This document shows, piece after piece, positions 33,047-36,610 of a stretch of DNA of 36,610 nucleotides. Numbering within the stretch: the first letter of the stretch is position 1; every line of letters starts with the position of its first letter. A program made the translations under genes and the position numbers. A model generated the notes under the pieces. That model made no database searches. It was given only the letters and a program-made list of their open reading frames with translations, and was not told the origin of the DNA. This stretch comes from Sphingomonas palustris (GTDB taxonomy: Bacteria; Pseudomonadota; Alphaproteobacteria; Sphingomonadales; Sphingomonadaceae). The stretch lies in contig JAMFSI010000109.1 of the NCBI GenBank assembly GCA_026225215.1, positions 1 to 36,610 of the forward strand. The letters are read 5' to 3'.

Positions 33047-33944
33047 TTTGGGCAACCTGCCGACCGACCCGGTTCGCACCGAAAAACAGCGCCTGGCTGA
33101 TCGCCGCGCGGATGGTCTCTTCGCGAAACGGCTTGCTCACCAAGAACGAGGGTTCGGGCCGAGCCCCGGTCAGCAGCTTTTCAGGGAAAGCGGTGATGAA
33201 GATCACCGGCACCGGCGCCATGGCGAGAATGTCATCGACGGCGGTCAAGCCGGAACTGCCGTCGGCGAGCTGGATGTCGGCCAGCACCAGGCCGGGCTTA
33301 TGTTCCGCATAAGCGGCGCTCGCCTCGGCGGCGGTCACCGCGACGGCGACGACACGGTGGCCGGCCTCTTCGACGATCGCCTCGATATGGCTGGAAATCA
33401 GCGGCTCATCCTCGATGATCAGAACGTCGGTAGCGGCATCCTGTTCGATCTCGGCCACGGCCTGCTCGACCAGAAACGCCGTTTCGCCGGCCGACAGGCC
33501 CAGAATCTCGCCTGCCTCGGCCATCGAAAATTCCTCCAGTTGAGTGAGTAACAGCGCCTGCCGCTGAATGGGCGACACTTCGGCGAGACGGTCCTCAAAC
33601 CCCAACCCAACGCCGTCTTCTTCGCGATCGAACAAGGGATGACCTTGAGGCTCGACATGCGCGGTATTCCAGATCCCACTGAAGGCTTCATAGAGCTCGA
33701 CTCGCCCCCGTCCGATGCGGGCGAGCAGTTCCGGGCTGGTCAAGGCCGCTTCCAGCATCGCGCGGACGAAGGCGTCTCCGGATTCCTGCTGGCCCGTCAA
33801 CGCGCGCGCATACCGCCGTAGAAAAGGCAGTTGCTGGGCAAGCCGATAATGCGCCGCCGCAGAATCCTGGGATCGATCGCCAGATGCATACGCCGGACCT
33901 CGATTAGCTTGCGTATGAGCAGCGCCATGCCCGATGCCTGTCAT
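33039..33944 (-). CDS. phyR: PhyR general stress response regulator (first copy)
   Basis: The 301-residue PhyR has a ~30-residue Ala/Gly/His-rich N-terminal extension, then the sigma-like domain (LPFLRRYARALTGQQESGDAFV, about 39-60; LAEVSPIQRQALLLTQLEEF, 120-139) and a receiver with EDE (178-180), phospho-acceptor D223 in VLADIQLADG and K271 in VSKPF. It acts as an anti-anti-sigma factor by capturing NepR when phosphorylated. The ATG at 33944 has GGGAGGG seven bases upstream, so the extension is probably translated. It is followed by overlapping nepR1 and is divergent from ecfG, with an EcfG-like promoter at 34034-34010. Confidence 0.95.
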   Translation of the reverse strand: MTGIGHGAAHTQANRGPAYASGDRSQDSAAAHYRLAQQLPFLRRYARALTGQQESGDAFVRAMLEAALTSPELLARIGRGRVELYEAFSGIWNTAHVEPQGHPLFDREEDGVGLGFEDRLAEVSPIQRQALLLTQLEEFSMAEAGEILGLSAGETAFLVEQAVAEIEQDAATDVLIIEDEPLISSHIEAIVEEAGHRVVAVAVTAAEASAAYAEHKPGLVLADIQLADGSSGLTAVDDILAMAPVPVIFITAFPEKLLTGARPEPSFLVSKPFREETIRAAISQALFFGANRVGRQVAQIA

Positions 33945-34009
33945 TCGATATCCCTCCCTGCCGGATGCGTTAGCTGGTGTGAACGGACCACCTCAGCCCT
34001 CGCCGACAA

Positions 34010-34034
34010 TACGTGTCCCCAGCCGCTTTGTTCC
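34010..34034 (-). promoter_or_regulatory. EcfG-like promoter for phyR1-nepR1
   Basis: On the minus strand GGAAC (34034-34030), 16 bases, CGTA (34013-34010), one mismatch to CGTT. The phyR1 start lies 66 bases beyond it. Confidence 0.6.
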
Positions 34035-34146
34035 CGCGATCGAAGCGATGGGGCCGATAAATGGGCATGACGTATCTGCCGTGCGGCGAAATTCGGCGTC
34101 CGAGCATTCCCGCGACCGACCGGGCGCTCGATGCGACCAATCGCCG

Positions 34147-34171
34147 GGAACCGTTCCCGCAATCGATCGTT
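34147..34171 (+). promoter_or_regulatory. EcfG-type promoter for ecfG (autoregulation)
   Basis: GGAAC at 34147-34151, 16 bases, CGTT at 34168-34171: a perfect consensus. The sigma-factor ATG lies at 34208, 37 bases on, consistent with positive autoregulation. Confidence 0.8.
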
Positions 34172-34207
34172 TTGGTGGCGAGCCGCGAACAATATAGGGG
34201 AATAGCT

Positions 34208-34873
34208 ATGTCTGCACAGCTGATCGACGAGACGGCAGATACGGAGTCCCTCGAGCATGCAAAGCTGGTCGGCCAGCCGCTGTCGGACGCAGAATTTCAT
34301 CGCGAATTGACCGGCGTCATCCGCCATTTGCGCGCTTTTGCGCGTTCGCTATGCGGTTGCCGCGACCGGGCTGACGATCTCGCTCAGGAAACCCTGCTCA
34401 AGGCCTGGGCCGCTCGCGATCGCTATGTCGCCGGCACCAGCTTCCGGGCCTGGACTTTCACCATTTTGCGCAACCATTACTTCGGGCAATTGCGCCGCGA
34501 ACGCTTCACCGGGATTTACGACGAGGCGGTGGCCGAACGCGTTCTCCAGATCGGCGGCTCGCAGGAGAGCACGATCGAGGCTACCGACGTGTTGCGCGCG
34601 CTGGCCACGCTGCCGGCCGCTCAGCGTGAAGTGCTGATTTTGGTTGCAATCGGCAACATCGGCTACGAGGAAATTGCCCAGATCTGCGGTATCGCGCTGG
34701 GCACGGTGAAGAGCCGAATTTCTCGCGCCCGGACGATGCTGGCAGCGGTGATGGAAAGCGGCGTGCTCCCCGACTTCCGCCATAATTTCGTGATGGAAGG
34801 CGATGTGCTCAGCGAATTCTTCGCCCAGTTGAAGCAGATCCTCCCCGAAGAGCACAAGCATTTGGCGGCCTAG
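34208..34873 (+). CDS. ecfG: EcfG-type ECF sigma factor of the general stress response
   Basis: From ATG 34208 the protein has 221 residues with both sigma domains. Region 2 includes RHLRAFARSLCGCRDRADDL, AQETLLKAWAARDRY and AWTFTILRNHYFGQLRR. Region 4 includes LPAAQREVLILVAIG and YEEIAQICGIALGTVKSRIS with RARTMLAAVM. A context with PhyR and NepR and the EcfG consensus in its own promoter identify it as the GSR sigma factor (ECF15/EcfG group). It should bind RNA polymerase and read the GGAAC/CGTT promoters of this window. A longer frame from 34061 would span the promoter and is rejected. The C-terminal ~30 residues after region 4 form an extra acidic/helical tail. Confidence 0.93.
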   Translation: MSAQLIDETADTESLEHAKLVGQPLSDAEFHRELTGVIRHLRAFARSLCGCRDRADDLAQETLLKAWAARDRYVAGTSFRAWTFTILRNHYFGQLRRERFTGIYDEAVAERVLQIGGSQESTIEATDVLRALATLPAAQREVLILVAIGNIGYEEIAQICGIALGTVKSRISRARTMLAAVMESGVLPDFRHNFVMEGDVLSEFFAQLKQILPEEHKHLAA

Positions 34874-34902
34874 AGCGAGAAACGACGGCTTCGGCAAAGA
34901 TT

Positions 34903-36423
34903 TCAGGGCCGGAAGGTAATCGCAGCAGTGCCGTTGAGCGTAACCGGCATGTAGAGCCCGTTCGCCGCCGCTTGCAGCTGGCCGTTGTTCACCGCATCGA
35001 TATGCGCGGTGATAACGAAATCGCCGAGCTGCTTGGCCGCCAGCGCCCGCTGGATCTTGCCGAGCAACCCGCCGTAGTCATGGCTGAAATTCTGAGTCAG
35101 CGACTGACCGATGGCATCCGCGAACCCCGGATTGTTGGCAAGCTCGACCAGCAGGTCGCTGCCCGCGTGATTGGTGACGCCCTCGATCGACAACTGCCGG
35201 AAATGGACGAGCTGGCTGCCCGGCGCATTGACCGGGACCGCGACGAACCACAGCCGCCCCTGGACCGGCGGCAATGTGTTCCAGGATGGCTGGGCATCGA
35301 TATCGGCGCCCACCGCGATCCGGCCATTGGTTGCGCCATACATCTTGATATGGGCGAAGTGCGCGGTCACCGCGCCCAGCGGCAGCACGAAGGGGCGCTT
35401 CGCGCGCTTGGCCAGAGCGCGCTCGATCACCGGTTCCAGCTCGGCATAATCGGCGATCACCGGCACATTGAAAGTGACGTGGCCCGTCTCCTGCGGCTGC
35501 GGCGCCATCGCCGGTAGCGGCCGGGGCTCCGGATCTTCGGGCCGATGGCCGACCACCGTTGCCGTCAGCGCAGTCATGCCCAGACGCAACTGCAATTGCC
35601 GATCGACGATGGTATAACCGCCATAGGTCAGACGCTGCGGCGCGACCTGCATCCACACCGGTGGTTTTTCCTCGTTGAGATTGAGGGTGGTGAAGGCCGA
35701 AGCCCAGGCTTTGGCGATCTTGGCACGCAAATCGAGCCGGTTCAATTCGGCTGGCAAACGCTGCTGCAGCCGCGCGATCACCGGCTGGAGACGGGCATCG
35801 GCCTTGTCGGTGAAGGTGATCCGCCGGCCGAGAAAGTCGATGCCTGGCGTCTGACGCCAGTCATAGGCCAGCCGCACGGTACCGCGCACCGACCAGTCCG
35901 GCTGCACTGCCAGGCGGATATGCGCCTCGGCCATCGCCGCGCCGGTCGCGGTCTCGCGCTTGAGAATGCCGCCGATATCCTGCGCGCTGATCACCGCATT
36001 GAGCGGCACATCGGCGATGATGTCCTGGCCGCTGCCGTGCAACGCAATCGCGCCGCGTGTGACCGTGCCGACGATCCGGCAATGCAGCGCCGGCGTGATC
36101 GCCAGCCGTGCCCCGAACAGATGAACATGCTGGGGAGCCGCGCAAGTCACCCCAGGCTGATCGATAGTCCACAAGGTTTTCGGAATCTGCTCGTCGAGCA
36201 GGCGTTGCAAACCGGCGAGATCGGCATCGAGCGGCACCGCGATCGTCGAGATTACCGGTGGGGGAACGATGGCTTGAGTGGAATGTGGCGGCTCGCCCTG
36301 CTGGTGATGACGCGAACATCCGGCCAAAGCCACGCCAAGCGCCAATGCCGACAGCGCCCAGCCCGACGGCGAGTATCGTCTCGCGCTTGCCGCAATTCCC
36401 GACCTGCGCCCCGGTTCAAGCAA
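34903..36423 (-). CDS. DUF4403 family lipoprotein
   Basis: This protein of about 506 residues has a basic start, a hydrophobic stretch and the lipobox LALGVALAGC, followed by a long beta-rich region with two repeated halves as in DUF4403 (for example PLDADLAGLQRLLDEQIPK and PVIADYAELEPVIERALAK). It is probably anchored to the outer or inner membrane facing the periplasm; the fold may be BPI/TULIP-like lipid-binding, which is inference. AAGGAG lies eight bases before TTG 36423; another TTG at 36429 is close to the same site. It is convergent with ecfG (29-base gap) and downstream of an OmpA-family gene on the same strand. Confidence 0.75.
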   Translation of the reverse strand: MLEPGRRSGIAASARRYSPSGWALSALALGVALAGCSRHHQQGEPPHSTQAIVPPPVISTIAVPLDADLAGLQRLLDEQIPKTLWTIDQPGVTCAAPQHVHLFGARLAITPALHCRIVGTVTRGAIALHGSGQDIIADVPLNAVISAQDIGGILKRETATGAAMAEAHIRLAVQPDWSVRGTVRLAYDWRQTPGIDFLGRRITFTDKADARLQPVIARLQQRLPAELNRLDLRAKIAKAWASAFTTLNLNEEKPPVWMQVAPQRLTYGGYTIVDRQLQLRLGMTALTATVVGHRPEDPEPRPLPAMAPQPQETGHVTFNVPVIADYAELEPVIERALAKRAKRPFVLPLGAVTAHFAHIKMYGATNGRIAVGADIDAQPSWNTLPPVQGRLWFVAVPVNAPGSQLVHFRQLSIEGVTNHAGSDLLVELANNPGFADAIGQSLTQNFSHDYGGLLGKIQRALAAKQLGDFVITAHIDAVNNGQLQAAANGLYMPVTLNGTAAITFRP

Positions 36424-36521
36424 TGCCAATGCTCCTTCTCAAGCCAAAAATTGCGCAAACGAAAGGGAGCCGGATTGCTCCGACCCCCTCACGTTTGACA
36501 GTCAACTGAACGGTATCGGGC

Positions 36522-36610
36522 TTAGTTGCCCGAGCCCGGTCCGTAGCTGATTTCCACGCGGCGGTTCTGCACTTCGCGGACACCGTCAGCAGTCGGAACC
36601 CGCGGGTTCA
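36522..36610 (-). CDS. OmpA-family protein, C-terminal fragment (cut by window edge)
   Basis: Only the last ~29 codons are in the window: they end in VREVQNRRVEISYGPGSGN, the C-terminal helix and strand of the OmpA peptidoglycan-binding domain, where NRRVEI is highly typical. The stop codon TAA lies at 36524-36522. It should be an outer-membrane protein that binds peptidoglycan. The rest of the gene is outside the window. Confidence 0.85.
   Translation of the reverse strand, partial: NPRVPTADGVREVQNRRVEISYGPGSGN

Noticed and set aside
34146..34158. Minus-strand GGAAC created by the palindrome GGGAACCGTTCCC upstream of ecfG
   Set aside because: No CGTT or close variant lies 16-17 bases downstream on the minus strand, so it is not counted as a second promoter.

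Overview
The window looks like a chromosomal segment of a sphingomonad (Alphaproteobacteria, order Sphingomonadales). The evidence is the high GC content, the repeated parts of the alphaproteobacterial general stress response (GSR: PhyR, NepR, EcfG, HWE histidine kinases), a bacterial-type inositol-3-phosphate synthase, and intergenic repeats of an alphaproteobacterial type. No tRNA, rRNA, CRISPR array, transposase or phage gene was seen.

Layout. 1-2.9 kb: an inositol lipid or solute cluster (inositol-3-phosphate synthase cut by the window edge, a fused inositol-phosphate/CDP-alcohol phosphotransferase, and a divergent second CDP-alcohol phosphotransferase). 2.9-6.5 kb: housekeeping and sugar genes (M20 amidohydrolase, a Rossmann-fold reductase/epimerase, a small GNAT protein, a UDP-glucuronate-4-epimerase-like protein). 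6.6-8.6 kb: a CHASE3 HWE histidine kinase and a single-domain FATGUY-like response regulator, separated by a structured repeat. 9-12.4 kb: dCTP deaminase, then a small catabolic-looking cluster (carboxymuconolactone-decarboxylase-like, two SnoaL-like proteins, SDR). 12.4-13.4 kb: a GFA-family protein and a hypothetical. 13.6-17.2 kb: DUF2252 protein, phosphohexomutase and hemerythrin protein. 17.3-22.8 kb (minus strand): Kup potassium transporter, GH63-like glucosidase and SDR in one tight operon.

23-34.9 kb is a GSR island. It has a second response regulator, a Crp/Fnr regulator, several stress micro-proteins, nepR2 divergent from a CHASE-HWE kinase followed by phyR2, a GT4/GH130 glycan operon, csbD, and phyR1-nepR1 divergent from ecfG. 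Sequences matching the EcfG consensus (GGAAC, 16-17 bases, CGTT or close variants) precede almost every transcription unit here, and also the DUF2252 gene at 13.66 kb. The window therefore appears to hold both the regulators of the stress response and part of its regulon: kinases phosphorylate PhyR, PhyR titrates NepR, EcfG is released, and it transcribes its own gene, phyR1, phyR2, nepR2, a kinase and the effectors.

The last 1.7 kb encode a DUF4403 lipoprotein and the C-terminus of an OmpA-family protein.

The most unusual items are: a symmetric bidirectional EcfG promoter between nepR2 and the CHASE kinase; two PhyR-NepR pairs around one sigma factor in a non-canonical gene order; two diverged copies of a two-hairpin repeat of about 105 bp with at least one compensatory stem change; a DUF2252 protein whose motif order suggests a circularly permuted kinase-like fold; and a GSR-controlled GT4-toroid fusion coupled to a GH130 enzyme.
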